From contig JACKLJ010000002.1 of assembly GCA_024235955.1 (NCBI GenBank), forward strand, positions 310,001 to 374,000: a DNA stretch of 64,000 nt, read 5' to 3'. Positions 1 to 10,338 of this stretch are shown in pieces; positions within the stretch are counted from its first letter, which is position 1; every line of letters starts with the position of its first letter. Both the position numbers and the translations under genes were made by a program. Source of the DNA: Burkholderiaceae bacterium. Its GTDB lineage: Bacteria; Pseudomonadota; Gammaproteobacteria; Burkholderiales; Burkholderiaceae_C. The notes beneath the pieces are model-generated. The model saw only the letters and a program-made list of their open reading frames with translations. It had not been told where the DNA came from and did no database searches.

Positions 1-213
1 AGCCTCCCACCGAGACCACGCACCCGGCAACGCAGATCGCCCCCACCACATGACACGCGGTGTGAGCCATGGAAGCCAAGGCTCGCAGCCGTTTCCCGGC
101 CTCAAGCAACCGTCGCTGATTGCTATTTATTGGATAGCAACTTTCGCCATGACGCCACCTGCCCGACGCGCTTGAAGCCACGTTCGCCCCCTTGACCCCA
201 GAAGGCCCTCGTC
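1..213. other. Left-edge non-coding stretch
   Basis: No convincing complete gene. A minus-strand ATG at position 70 opens a frame that runs off the left edge and reads as a Cys/Val-rich hydrophobic start, so it could be the first residues of an exported or lipoprotein gene, but too little is present to call it. Around 118-150 there is a diverged partial copy of the interspersed repeat seen elsewhere (GATTGCTATTTATTGGATAG). Confidence 0.4.
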
Positions 214-1230
214 ATGAATCACGCGATCCATCCGCCCCACTGGCTGCTTTGGGGCCTGCTGAGCCTGCTGATCGTTTTGCTGGCGCTGCTGGCATGGGCG
301 CTGGCCCTGGGTGGCCCGAACCCCCTGCCGCCGCTGGAGAGCGTGAACCGGCCGTTCACGCAGATAAGCCTCACCGGGCTGCCCGACCTCACGCACTACA
401 CCGCACGCGATGGCACGGCGCTGGCGTTCCGGCATTACGCACCCGATGCAGACGCTGCGCCGCGCCGCGAGCGCGTGGTGCTGGTGCATGGCTCCTCGGC
501 CAGCGGCCGTTCCATGCATGCGCTGGCCCAGGCCCTGGCGGCTGCGGGGTTCATGGTGGATGCGCTGGACATGCGCGGCCACGGTGACAGCGGCCCGCAT
601 GGCGATCTGGCCTACATCGGCCAGCTGAAGAACGACGTGGTCGATTTCCTGCAAGCACGGCCTATTGCCGGCTCCAACGTGCTGCTGGGCTTTTCTGCCG
701 GCGGGGGCTTTGTGCTGCGCTTTGCCGCCAGCTCGCAGCAAACGCATTTTGCGCGCTATGTGCTGCTGGCGCCCTATTTGGGCTACGACGCCCCCACCAA
801 CCGCCCAGCCAACGGCGACTGGGCCAGCGTGGGTGTGCCGCGCATCATCGCGCTCAGGCTGCTCAACGCGCTGAGCCTCACCGGCTTGAACCACCTGCAC
901 GTCATCCGCTTTGCGCTCGACGATTGGGGGCAGGCCCATTTGACGCCGTCATACAGCTATGCGCTTGGTGCCAACTTTGCCCCGCACGCCAACTGGCGGG
1001 CCGACATCACCCAAGCGCACCAGCCGATGCAGGTGCTGGTGGGCGCCGACGACGAGCTGTTCCATCCGGAGCAATTTGCCCCGGTGTTCGCCCAGGCCAG
1101 CCCCAAGGTGCCTGTTACCGTCGTGCCAGATGCGGGGCACATCACCCTCACGCTGCAGCACCAGGCGGTGCAAACCGTGGCACGCCTCGTGGCCCAGGCG
1201 GGTGCATCCACCGTGGCACCCAGCCGGTGA
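214..1230 (+). CDS. Membrane-anchored alpha/beta hydrolase (serine hydrolase, Hydrolase_4 type)
   Basis: 338 residues. Residues about 10-33 form one strongly hydrophobic segment, so the enzyme is probably inner-membrane anchored with the catalytic domain outside the cytoplasm or exported. The alpha/beta-hydrolase fold is shown by the oxyanion motif HGSS (92-95), the nucleophile elbow GFSAGG with Ser161, an acidic pair in GADDE (278-281) and a C-terminal DAGH with His309, giving a full Ser-Asp-His triad. The substrate is not evident; the family includes monoacylglycerol lipases and S33-like peptidases. It stands alone, followed after about 70 bp (holding an inverted copy of the interspersed repeat) by the LytS kinase gene. 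Confidence 0.85.
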   Translation: MNHAIHPPHWLLWGLLSLLIVLLALLAWALALGGPNPLPPLESVNRPFTQISLTGLPDLTHYTARDGTALAFRHYAPDADAAPRRERVVLVHGSSASGRSMHALAQALAAAGFMVDALDMRGHGDSGPHGDLAYIGQLKNDVVDFLQARPIAGSNVLLGFSAGGGFVLRFAASSQQTHFARYVLLAPYLGYDAPTNRPANGDWASVGVPRIIALRLLNALSLTGLNHLHVIRFALDDWGQAHLTPSYSYALGANFAPHANWRADITQAHQPMQVLVGADDELFHPEQFAPVFAQASPKVPVTVVPDAGHITLTLQHQAVQTVARLVAQAGASTVAPSR

Positions 1231-1236
1231 TTCATG

Positions 1237-1296
1237 GTCAAATCGGCCTCCAGCCCTTGCTTGACGGGCGCAGGCAGCTTTTGTTTTGATAGCTGA
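1237..1296 (-). repeat. Interspersed mini-repeat, inverted copy
   Basis: Read on the minus strand this holds the repeat's AGCTGCCTGCGCCCG core and the following AAGGGCTGGAGGCCGA block. It lies between the hydrolase and the kinase gene and supplies an upstream TTG that would falsely extend the kinase. Confidence 0.7.
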
Positions 1297-1300
1297 ACGG

Positions 1301-2338
1301 ATGAACATCTTCTGGCGCAACGCCCTCCGCCACATGCTGCAGGTGCTGGCCTTCTGCTGCGTGGTGGCCGTGCTCACCACCGCCATCTGGCCGCGCAACG
1401 GCTACCTGGTGCAGCTCGGTAATTCGGCGGCCATCGGCCTGACCACCTGGGCGGTGATCGAGTTCGGCCGCCTGCTGGTGCACCCGAAGCACTGCTACAC
1501 CAGCCACGATGGCGACCACGGCTGGCCGCGCGGCTGGCGCGGCGTGGCACTGGCCGTCGTGGGCATCGCCTGCGGCTTCTTCATTGGCGACGCCATCGGC
1601 AACCGCCTGTTCACGCCGGACACCGTGCGCTCCGACCAGGACAACTACCTGGGCCTGATCATCACCATCGTCGCCGGCGCGGTGGCCACCTTCTACTTCT
1701 ACACGCGCGGCAAGGCCGCCGCGCTGGAAGCCGGCAAGGCCGCCGCCGAGCGCGACGCCTCCGAGGCGCGCCTGATGCTGCTGCAAAGCCAGCTCGAGCC
1801 GCACATGCTGTTCAACACCCTGGCCAACCTGCGCGCACTGATCGGCGTGGACCCGGCCGCGGCCCAGCGCATGCTGGATCACCTGAACGGCTACCTGCGC
1901 AGCACGCTGGAGGCTTCGCGGAGCACGCAGCATCCGCTGGCCGCCGAGTTCGCCCGCCTGGCCGACTACCTGGAGCTGATGGCCATCCGCATGGGCCCGC
2001 GCCTGCAGGTCGCGCTGGAACTGCCGCCCGAACTGGCCGATCTGCCCGTGCCGCCGCTGATCCTGCAGCCGCTGGTCGAGAACGCCATCCAGCACGGCCT
2101 GGAGCCGCAGGTGGCCGGCGGGCGCATCACCGTCAGCGCCGCGCGCCAGGGCGAAGCGCTGCAACTCACCGTGGCCGACACCGGCGCCGGCTTCGACGCG
2201 GCCCAGGCGCGCCCCAACCGCTTCGGCATGGCGCAGGTGACGGAACGCATGCGCTCCGCCTACGGCGACCGCGGCGGCGTGGACGTGCAATCCACCCCCG
2301 GCCAGGGCACCACCGTGACCGTGACGCTGCCGCTGTGA
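1301..2338 (+). CDS. LytS-family membrane sensor histidine kinase
   Basis: 345 residues from the ATG at 1301; an in-frame TTG at 1286 lies in the mini-repeat and is less likely. Four hydrophobic segments lie near 12-30, 40-60, 82-100 and 117-134, followed by a His-kinase domain of the LytS/YehU type with the QLEPHMLFN motif (phospho-accepting His168) and a HATPase domain with the N box VENAIQHGL and the G-box ADTGAGF. It probably autophosphorylates and passes phosphate to the LytTR regulator encoded 58 bp downstream. There is no recognisable periplasmic sensor domain, so the signal is likely sensed within or near the membrane. Confidence 0.9.
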   Translation: MNIFWRNALRHMLQVLAFCCVVAVLTTAIWPRNGYLVQLGNSAAIGLTTWAVIEFGRLLVHPKHCYTSHDGDHGWPRGWRGVALAVVGIACGFFIGDAIGNRLFTPDTVRSDQDNYLGLIITIVAGAVATFYFYTRGKAAALEAGKAAAERDASEARLMLLQSQLEPHMLFNTLANLRALIGVDPAAAQRMLDHLNGYLRSTLEASRSTQHPLAAEFARLADYLELMAIRMGPRLQVALELPPELADLPVPPLILQPLVENAIQHGLEPQVAGGRITVSAARQGEALQLTVADTGAGFDAAQARPNRFGMAQVTERMRSAYGDRGGVDVQSTPGQGTTVTVTLPL

Positions 2339-2349
2339 CGCCCGCCTTG

Positions 2350-2410
2350 CCACAAGAAACCGGCCTGCAGCCCTTGATGCATCAGTGCACAACGCCATGA
2401 AAACCATAGC
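2350..2410 (-). repeat. Interspersed mini-repeat, diverged inverted copy
   Basis: The minus strand reads AAGGGCTGCAGGCCGG, matching the distal half of the repeat. It fills the gap between the kinase and regulator genes and runs into the regulator's first codons. Confidence 0.5.
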
Positions 2411-3287
2411 AACCGGCAACCCACCGGGCCCCACCGCCCTGATCGCCGAAGACGAACCGCTGCTGGCCGCCGCGCTGAAGGCCGAGCTGGCCCGCGCCTG
2501 GCCGGAACTGCAGATCGCCGCCACCGTGGGCGACGGCGCCAGCGCCGTGCAGCAGGCGCTGGCCCTGCAGCCCGACGTGCTGTTCTTCGACATCCGCATG
2601 CCCGGCCTAAGCGGCCTGGACGCCGCCGCCGAGCTGGCCGACGCCTGGGACAGCGCCGCCCGCCCCTTCCCCGCGCTGGTGTTCGTGACGGCCTACGACC
2701 AGTACGCCGTGCAGGCTTTCGAGGCCCAGGCGGTGGACTACCTGCTCAAGCCGGTGCAGCCTGCGCGCCTGCAGAAATCAGTGGAAAAACTGCGTGCAGA
2801 CCTTGCGCAGCGGGCGCAGGCAGCTACAGATAAAGAAGCATCCGGCACCACCGGGGTCGACGGCATGGAGCAAACGGCCGCCCAGCTGCGCCAGCTGATG
2901 GCCGCATTGCAGCAAACCGTACCCGGCGCTGCCGGCGGCGCTGGCACGCCGCCGCTGCGCCAGTTGCAGGTCAGCCCCGCCGGCAGCAGCGGCAGCGTGA
3001 TCCGCATGCTGCCGCTGGCCGAAGTGCTGTTCCTGCAGGCCGCCGACAAGTACGTGCGTGTGGTCACCGCCGCCGGCGAGCACCTGCTGCGCACGCCGCT
3101 CAAGGAACTGCTGCCGCAGCTCGACGCCGCCGAGTTCTGGCAGATCCACCGCAGCACCGTGGTGCGCGCCGACGCGATCGAGCAGATCGAGCGCGACGAA
3201 GCCGGCAAGCTGCACCTGAGCCTGCGCGGCAGCGCGGAGCGGCTAGCGGTCAGCCGCCTCTACGCGCACCTGTTCAAGGCGATGTAA
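2397..3287 (+). CDS. LytTR-family response regulator
   Basis: 296 residues from the ATG at 2397 (an in-frame GTG at 2385 is possible). Residues about 13-130 form a receiver domain with acidic pocket EDE (18-20), phospho-acceptor Asp65 in FFDIRMPG, and the switch region VTAYD and LLKPV. A low-complexity linker follows (about 135-190), then a C-terminal LytTR DNA-binding domain ending VSRLYAHLFKAM. It is the obvious partner of the upstream LytS-type kinase. Part of the linker, LAQRAQAATDKEA, is encoded by DNA resembling an inverted interspersed repeat. Confidence 0.92.
   Translation: MKTIATGNPPGPTALIAEDEPLLAAALKAELARAWPELQIAATVGDGASAVQQALALQPDVLFFDIRMPGLSGLDAAAELADAWDSAARPFPALVFVTAYDQYAVQAFEAQAVDYLLKPVQPARLQKSVEKLRADLAQRAQAATDKEASGTTGVDGMEQTAAQLRQLMAALQQTVPGAAGGAGTPPLRQLQVSPAGSSGSVIRMLPLAEVLFLQAADKYVRVVTAAGEHLLRTPLKELLPQLDAAEFWQIHRSTVVRADAIEQIERDEAGKLHLSLRGSAERLAVSRLYAHLFKAM
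2790..2845 (-). repeat. Interspersed mini-repeat inside the LytTR regulator coding sequence
   Basis: The minus strand reads GTAGCTGCCTGCGCCCGC followed by a diverged CGCAAGG block, the same order as intergenic copies. It encodes part of the inter-domain linker of the response regulator without breaking the frame. Confidence 0.6.
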
Positions 3288-3319
3288 GGGCCGCGGTTCC
3301 TGGCGCTGCCACCGCCGGT

Positions 3320-3919
3320 TCAGCCGCCCTGCCCGTGCTTGCCCGGCGTCCAGCCCTGGCTGCCCACGGCCTGCTCGGCCACGGCGGTGGGCACGGGCTC
3401 CAGCGGGGTGCCCATGCTGTCGTTCCAGCGGTTCAGGAAGCCGAACATCGCCACCACGCCCAGGATCTCGACGATCTGCGCCTCGCTCCAGTGCTCGCGC
3501 ATGCGGGCGAACAGCGCGTCGTCCACGTCGTTGGGCTGGCTGGCCGCGGCCAGAGAGAAATCGAGCGCGGCGCGCTCGGCCTCGGTGTAGAGCGGGCTGG
3601 TGGCGTAGCGCCAGATGTCGGCCAGCTTGGCGTCGCTCACGCCGAAGTTGCGCGCGCCCAGCAGCGTGTGCGCCTCGCAGTAGCGGCAGCCGGCGGCGTG
3701 GCTGGCCACGTGGCCGATCAGGCGGCGAAAGCCCAGGTCCACCTCGCCGTCCGGCGCCATCACCGCCGCGTTGAGCTGGGCGAAGGCCTTCACCAGCGCC
3801 GGCTTGCGCTGCATGGTCAGCACGCTGTTGGGCGTGAAACCCAGCGTGGTGAGGAAGAAGTCGAAATGGGGCTTGAGTTCCGGCGTGGTGTCCGGCGGCA
3901 GGGGCTTGAGGCGGCTCAT
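3320..3919 (-). CDS. AhpD-like / carboxymuconolactone decarboxylase family protein
   Basis: 199 residues from the ATG at 3919. The diagnostic alkylhydroperoxidase-D motif CRYCEAH lies near residue 84-90: two cysteines spaced CxxC followed by His. An all-alpha domain surrounds it, with the phrase VEILGVVAMFGFLNRWND typical of the uncharacterised peroxidase-related branch. Members reduce peroxides through a disulfide exchange, but the physiological substrate here is unknown. The gene converges with the LytTR gene (32 bp between stops) and sits downstream of no obvious partner. Confidence 0.85.
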   Translation of the reverse strand: MSRLKPLPPDTTPELKPHFDFFLTTLGFTPNSVLTMQRKPALVKAFAQLNAAVMAPDGEVDLGFRRLIGHVASHAAGCRYCEAHTLLGARNFGVSDAKLADIWRYATSPLYTEAERAALDFSLAAASQPNDVDDALFARMREHWSEAQIVEILGVVAMFGFLNRWNDSMGTPLEPVPTAVAEQAVGSQGWTPGKHGQGG

Positions 3920-4096
3920 GCGGCCATGATAGGCGCGGCCCGCGCCAGGCCTGTCGCGCGCATGGCAAGGCGCAGGCCAAGAAAAAGCCCGCCGGGGAAG
4001 CGGGCTGCGAAGGTGGTCACCTTGGAGAAGCCGGCCCCGGCACTTTGGCGGCCTGTTCCCGGCATCGGGGGTGCCCGGCACGCAGCCGGGCAGCGT

Positions 4097-4441
4097 TCAG
4101 CGCCAGTCGCCGTGCGGGTGACGGTGCCAGCGGCGGTGCTTCCAGTGGCCGGGCGGGCCGTAGTACACGGGCGCCGGGCGGTACACCACGGGCGGCGCGT
4201 AGTAGGCGGGCGGCGCCACGTACACCGGGCGGGCCGGCGCATAGACCGGCGCCGGCGCCATGTACACGGGCTGCGGCGCCACGTACACCGGCGCGGGCAC
4301 GTTGCCCACGCCCACGCTCACGCCTGGGCCGCCCACGCCGACCGACCAGAACACGTCGCTGCGCGCATGGGCCGCACCGGCGGCGCCCAGGGCACCGAGC
4401 GCCACCACGGCGGCGGCCAACATGCGATGGGTGGATTTCAT
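4097..4441 (-). CDS. Small exported Pro/Tyr/Val-rich protein
   Basis: 114 residues from the ATG at 4441, preceded by a good AGGAG ribosome-binding site; the frame extends further upstream without one. Residues 1-26 form a Sec signal peptide ending AGAAHA, and the mature part is dominated by repeated VYxAP / PVYVAP units with a basic WKHRRWHRHPHGDWR tail. Similar short low-complexity exported proteins are common in Burkholderiales and have no assigned function. It is divergent from glnS. Confidence 0.75.
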   Translation of the reverse strand: MKSTHRMLAAAVVALGALGAAGAAHARSDVFWSVGVGGPGVSVGVGNVPAPVYVAPQPVYMAPAPVYAPARPVYVAPPAYYAPPVVYRPAPVYYGPPGHWKHRRWHRHPHGDWR

Positions 4442-4674
4442 GAACAGCTCCTCAGGGGGTTCTTTGCGAATTGCCCCCATTCAACGCGCCAAACCGCGAT
4501 ACAGAGCACCCGGATGCGGTGAAAGCGGTGTCAAGCCGTAACGGCAGCCCCATGAATCAAGCACTTGCGTGCGCAAGTTGGCACGCGGCCGCCGCGCCGC
4601 CTGTGGCGGGCACGTCACAAGCGGCGCGGCGCACCGCCGCGGCGCACACCTGCCCGCGCCCTAGAATTTGCAGC

Positions 4675-6534
<1,860 letters not shown>

Positions 6535-6580
6535 GGTGCCTCAACCCAACGCACTGACGCACGTGCGCCCCGCTCGCGAA

Positions 6581-6844
6581 ATGGCTCAAGCGCACCTGCA
6601 CGACCGCCTGTTCACCGACCCGCAACCCGACGCGGGCGGCAAGAACTTCCTGGACGCGCTGAACCCTGACAGCCTGAAAGTGGTGACGGCCTACGTGGAG
6701 CCGTCACTGGCCTCCGCCAAGCCCGACCAGAAGTTCCAGTTTGAACGGCACGGCTACTTTGTGGCGGATCGTGCAGACCATGGCGTGGACGGGAAAGTGG
6801 TGTTCAACCGGGTGACTGGGTTGAAGGATTCTTGGGAGAAATAA
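6581..6844 (+). pseudogene. Orphan C-terminal fragment of a second glnS allele
   Basis: The frame encodes about 85 residues that align end to end with the tail of the glnS product just upstream: HDRLFTDPQPDAGGK against YDRLFTEEQPDAGGK, then FQFERHGYFVADR, then FNRVTGLKDSWEK against FNRIAGLRDSWGK. It lacks the catalytic and most of the anticodon-binding domains, so it cannot be an active synthetase. An ATG at 6581 could open it, but I see no clear ribosome-binding site. The copies differ at many positions, so this is more likely the remains of a replaced resident allele than a recent tandem duplication. Confidence 0.85.
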
Positions 6845-6917
6845 GAGCCCCACGCTGGCCCACACATGCCAATTCCCCAAAGCCCAACGTGGTGGTCAAA
6901 GTTCAGGAGCGAGAGGT

Positions 6918-8324
6918 TTACCCAGGCCCCTTCAACTCCGCAAACTTGGCCGCCATCGTCGGGTTGCCACGTGTGAGCTTCTTGATCGTCAGGTCTTCGG
7001 CCTTGTCGTTGGCCAGGCGCAAATTGTTCGCTGACTTATGCAGCGCTTCCTTGGTCTTCTCTAGGTCCTTGATGGCCTCGTCAATGCGCTTGACGGCCTC
7101 CTCGAACCCATCTGACGCCAAGCGCCAGTTGCGGCCAAACGCCGTTTTGAATTCGTCAAGCTGGGTCTCGAACTTGGTGATGTCCAGGTTCTGCGAGCGC
7201 ACCATCGCGAGCTCAGACTTGTATTTCAGCGAGTTCAACGCCGCATTGCGCAAGAGCGTGATCAGCGGCACAAAGAACTGTGGCCGCACCACATACATCT
7301 TGGGGTAACGGTGCGACACATCCACGATGCCGCTGTTGTACAGCTCGCTCTCCGGCTCAAGCAGCGACACCAGCACCGCATATTCGCACGCCTTCTCGGT
7401 GCGGTCCTTGTCCAACTCCTTCAGAAAGTCTTCGTTCTTCTTTTTGGTGGCCGTTTCATCGCTCTCGTTCTTCATCTCAAACATGATGGAAACGATCTCG
7501 GTGCCATTCTCGTCCGCCTCACGGAAGATGTAGTCGCCCTTGCTGCCGGTACGCGCATCGTTGTCTTTCTCAAAATGCGCGCGCTGAAAGGCGGCTGCAC
7601 GGATGCGGTTGAACTCAATCTCGCAGTGCTGCTCCAGCGTCTCGCCCACCATCTTGGTCGATAGCCGCGCCTTCATATCGCGCAGGCGCTCAATCTCGCC
7701 TTCCCGGTCGCGCAACTGCAAGGCAAATTGCTCCTTGATGGCTTTTTCTTCCAGCTGGTTTTGGACGGTGATGAGGCTGAGGTCATGCTTCAAGGCATCG
7801 CGCTCTTGGGCCACCACGCCCACGGCCTGGTTGACGGCCTCCGTCACGGCCAACTGGCGCGCCACGTCGCTGGCCGCCAGCTTGGCTTGCAGCGCCTGAA
7901 TCTCGGCGTCCTTTTGGGCGGCTTCGGCCTGCAGCGCGTGAGCCAGCTTGGCCTCGGCCAACTGGGCGGCAGCCTGCTGCGCGCTGCGCGCTTGGGCCAG
8001 TTCATTCGCCAACGCATCGCGCTCTTTGCTCACCGTGCCCAGGGCCTCGGTGACGGCCAGCTTGCGCTCCACCTCGCCCGCGTCCAGCTGGGCTTTCAGC
8101 GCCTGAATCTGGGTGTCTTTGGCAGCCGCAGCCTTTTGCAGCGCATTGGTCACCTCAGCCTTGGCCAAGGCAATCGCGTCGCGCTTTTCCCGCTCGGCCA
8201 GCTCCAGCCTCTCGTGCAGCTGCTGCTCAAACTCGCCATCGCGCACTTGCTTGAGGATGTCGGCATACCCCGCCTCGTCGATCTTGAAGGCTTTGCCGCA
8301 GTGGGGGCAGATGATTTCGTGCAT
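6918..8324 (-). CDS. DUF2130 protein: zinc ribbon, coiled coil and nuclease-like domain
   Basis: 468 residues. The N-terminus carries CPHCGKAFKID, a likely zinc ribbon of which only one CxxC is visible. Residues about 30-215 are Ala/Gln/Glu/Lys-rich and predicted coiled coil. The C-terminal half matches DUF2130: it has GSKGDYIFRE followed by IMFEMKNE, a D...ExK arrangement that resembles a PD-(D/E)XK nuclease core (inference). Function is unknown in the family. It starts 27 bp after the stop of the KTSC gene, in the same direction, so it may be transcribed with the SIR2-HerA-KTSC operon, but its higher GC suggests it is older resident DNA. Confidence 0.8.
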   Translation of the reverse strand: MHEIICPHCGKAFKIDEAGYADILKQVRDGEFEQQLHERLELAEREKRDAIALAKAEVTNALQKAAAAKDTQIQALKAQLDAGEVERKLAVTEALGTVSKERDALANELAQARSAQQAAAQLAEAKLAHALQAEAAQKDAEIQALQAKLAASDVARQLAVTEAVNQAVGVVAQERDALKHDLSLITVQNQLEEKAIKEQFALQLRDREGEIERLRDMKARLSTKMVGETLEQHCEIEFNRIRAAAFQRAHFEKDNDARTGSKGDYIFREADENGTEIVSIMFEMKNESDETATKKKNEDFLKELDKDRTEKACEYAVLVSLLEPESELYNSGIVDVSHRYPKMYVVRPQFFVPLITLLRNAALNSLKYKSELAMVRSQNLDITKFETQLDEFKTAFGRNWRLASDGFEEAVKRIDEAIKDLEKTKEALHKSANNLRLANDKAEDLTIKKLTRGNPTMAAKFAELKGPG

Positions 8325-8351
8325 GTCCGTGTTTCCGCTTTTGATCGATTG

Positions 8352-8561
8352 CTATACCTCTGAACAAGCGAATGAATTTCTTATTGACCTCGAAAAATAC
8401 GACCCAACTGAACCTGCAGACATCAATTCTTGATGAATGTATTCTGGCACATCAAAGTACTGATAAACACGCCCCGAATTGAACTCAACTTCGAGTGTGC
8501 AAGTTGTCGGGTCATAGCCCACGGAGGCAAGGTTGGAAGAGCTTACTGGTTCGCGTTGCAT
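8352..8561 (-). CDS. KTSC-domain small protein
   Basis: 69 residues, nearly all one KTSC domain: VSSSNLASVGYD, then LEVEFNSGRVYQYFDVP, then SAGSVGSYFSRSIRNSF. The ATG at 8561 lies one base after the HerA stop (sequence TGATATG), so translation is almost certainly coupled to herA. KTSC domains occur alone or attached to larger proteins and are thought to bind nucleic acid, but no role is established. Its placement makes it a candidate third component or accessory of the SIR2-HerA system. Base composition is AT-rich like the two upstream genes. Confidence 0.85.
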   Translation of the reverse strand: MQREPVSSSNLASVGYDPTTCTLEVEFNSGRVYQYFDVPEYIHQELMSAGSVGSYFSRSIRNSFACSEV

Positions 8562-8562
8562 A

Positions 8563-10338
8563 TCAATCCTTCTTCTTCGTTTCCTGATTTCGCCATGCGG
8601 CAACTAAATCTGCGTAGGTTTCTTCGTGGAGTGGATCATTCCATCGCTCAGCGATTTTAGGGTCGCCACTAGTTGGATATTTGTCATCAGGGAGCATATT
8701 GAATCGACAGCGTGTGGGCAATTGTGCTGCTTCTCCAACGATGATTGCCTCCCCAGTTCGCAATACCGGCAACGAATCAATGATTCCAGCAAGTCCCTCA
8801 GACATTGCTGCTTTAACGATTCCTCGATCAGTTGAGTTGTTAATTCTCATGGAAATTATGGTGCCACATTGGGACAAGATGGTTTCGTCAATTTCCGAGG
8901 GGCGCTGACTGACAATCATTGCACCGACACCAAATTTTCGGCCTTCTTTGGCAATTCTCTGGACCATTTCTTTTGCAAGTCCAGGTTCGCTTTTCCCTAG
9001 GTATCGATGAGCCTCTTCAAGTACAACCAAAAGTGGTCGATGGCGCATACCTTCATAAAGGTTTCTCCCCCATATCGCAGCTTCAAAAATTAGATCCAAG
9101 ACTGAACCAAGCAATAGGCTAAGACGTGCAGAGGGCATTCCTGATAAATCAAAAATTGTGATTGGCTTATCGTGACCAATCCACCCCTCAAGTAACGCGT
9201 CTAGGTCCTTATCTACTTTTCCATCGGAATCGGAGTTCCATGGTCCAGGCTCAAGCAGAAATGAATACTGAGTATCAACTAATCGAGACTTCATCATTTC
9301 TAGTTGTCTTTTCATCGCTCCCGAGCCACCTTTCTTTGGTAGCGATTGACCTGATCCAGGAGGAAGAAACTTTGGAGCAACAAGGTTTGAAAAATCTCCT
9401 TCCCCGCCAACGACGTAGGCAGGCGTAGTCATGTTGTTGTCTTGCCAATTTACTCCATCGTCATAAGACAAGTCATACCAAATTTTCTTCAGGCGGTACG
9501 GAAGTGGGGTGGTGCTGGTAACCTTGTTTTGATCAATACCTGCAATGGAATTTGCGGGAATCGCCCCCTTCTTTTCCTCAACAGTTTTGTCCAAAAATTG
9601 GGACTTCTGAGACTCGTTTGGACTATTGCAAAGAAACTCAAGAAGCTTGTCTGGAGAAACGCACCAATACGGTATATATAGCTGATTGTCATCTGAAGGC
9701 AATACAGAAAATACTTTCGCAATGTCTTTCAGCGCAGATGCATATTCACCGTGTATGTCTACGAGAAGAATTCTTGCTGAAGGAAATGCGACTTTCTCAT
9801 CGCGCAGAACCATTGATCTAAGCAAGCTAGCGGTACTTGTTGACTTGCCTGATCCGGTAGATCCAAGAATTGCGGAATGCCTTGAAATCAATTTGTCTAA
9901 ATCAAGGCTGACACCAATACCTTCAGAGCTGGAAAGACGACCTACATCGAACTGACTTTGGGAGGTTCTTTTGAAGATGTTTTTTAAGTCGCTATCAACG
10001 ACAAAGTGAACTTGGTCACCAATGCTGGGGTATTCACTAATTCCCCGATCAAATGAATCACCAAGTGACTCTCCAACTAGTTCTACCTTTATCCATTTTC
10101 GATCCCTTGATAAACCTAATTCCACATCAACTGTCGATGATTCATTTGATTCAGAGATAACCCCGTATAAGTGATTGTATCCAAGTGGAATTTTCACAAA
10201 ACTTCCCACTTGACCTATCCGATAGTTCCGCCCCTCCAAGACTACGATTCCCGATTCAACAGAAATGGCGAGATCAACTGAGACGGATGAGCTGGAGACT
10301 CCGGTGACGACTCCGAGCAACGTAGGTAGAGCGTTCAT
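8563..10338 (-). CDS. herA: HerA-type hexameric ATPase/helicase (DUF87) of a SIR2-HerA defence system
   Basis: 591 residues. The N-terminal about 120 residues form the HerA beta-barrel (HAS-like) region. Walker A is GSTGSGKS (159-166), Walker B is LLVVLEEAHRYL (436-447), and a sensor/arginine region follows in VSQRPSEIDETILSQC and RINNSTDR. These are features of HerA/FtsK-like translocating hexamers. Its ATG overlaps the SIR2 stop by 4 bases, and KTSC starts one base after its stop, giving a tight operon. In characterised SIR2-HerA systems the two proteins form a complex that senses phage and degrades nucleic acid and/or NAD+. The DNA is clearly AT-richer than the flanks, indicating transfer. 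Confidence 0.9.
   Translation of the reverse strand: MNALPTLLGVVTGVSSSSVSVDLAISVESGIVVLEGRNYRIGQVGSFVKIPLGYNHLYGVISESNESSTVDVELGLSRDRKWIKVELVGESLGDSFDRGISEYPSIGDQVHFVVDSDLKNIFKRTSQSQFDVGRLSSSEGIGVSLDLDKLISRHSAILGSTGSGKSTSTASLLRSMVLRDEKVAFPSARILLVDIHGEYASALKDIAKVFSVLPSDDNQLYIPYWCVSPDKLLEFLCNSPNESQKSQFLDKTVEEKKGAIPANSIAGIDQNKVTSTTPLPYRLKKIWYDLSYDDGVNWQDNNMTTPAYVVGGEGDFSNLVAPKFLPPGSGQSLPKKGGSGAMKRQLEMMKSRLVDTQYSFLLEPGPWNSDSDGKVDKDLDALLEGWIGHDKPITIFDLSGMPSARLSLLLGSVLDLIFEAAIWGRNLYEGMRHRPLLVVLEEAHRYLGKSEPGLAKEMVQRIAKEGRKFGVGAMIVSQRPSEIDETILSQCGTIISMRINNSTDRGIVKAAMSEGLAGIIDSLPVLRTGEAIIVGEAAQLPTRCRFNMLPDDKYPTSGDPKIAERWNDPLHEETYADLVAAWRNQETKKKD

Noticed and set aside
1238..2599. Long minus-strand frame opposite the LytS kinase gene
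   Set aside because: It is a shadow of high-GC coding on the plus strand; its product is His/Gln/Ala-rich with no domain.
8563..10338. Assigning HerA as an ordinary DNA-repair or conjugation ATPase
   Set aside because: The overlap with a SIR2 gene and the shared AT-rich composition fit the SIR2-HerA defence pair; no NurA nuclease or conjugation gene is present.
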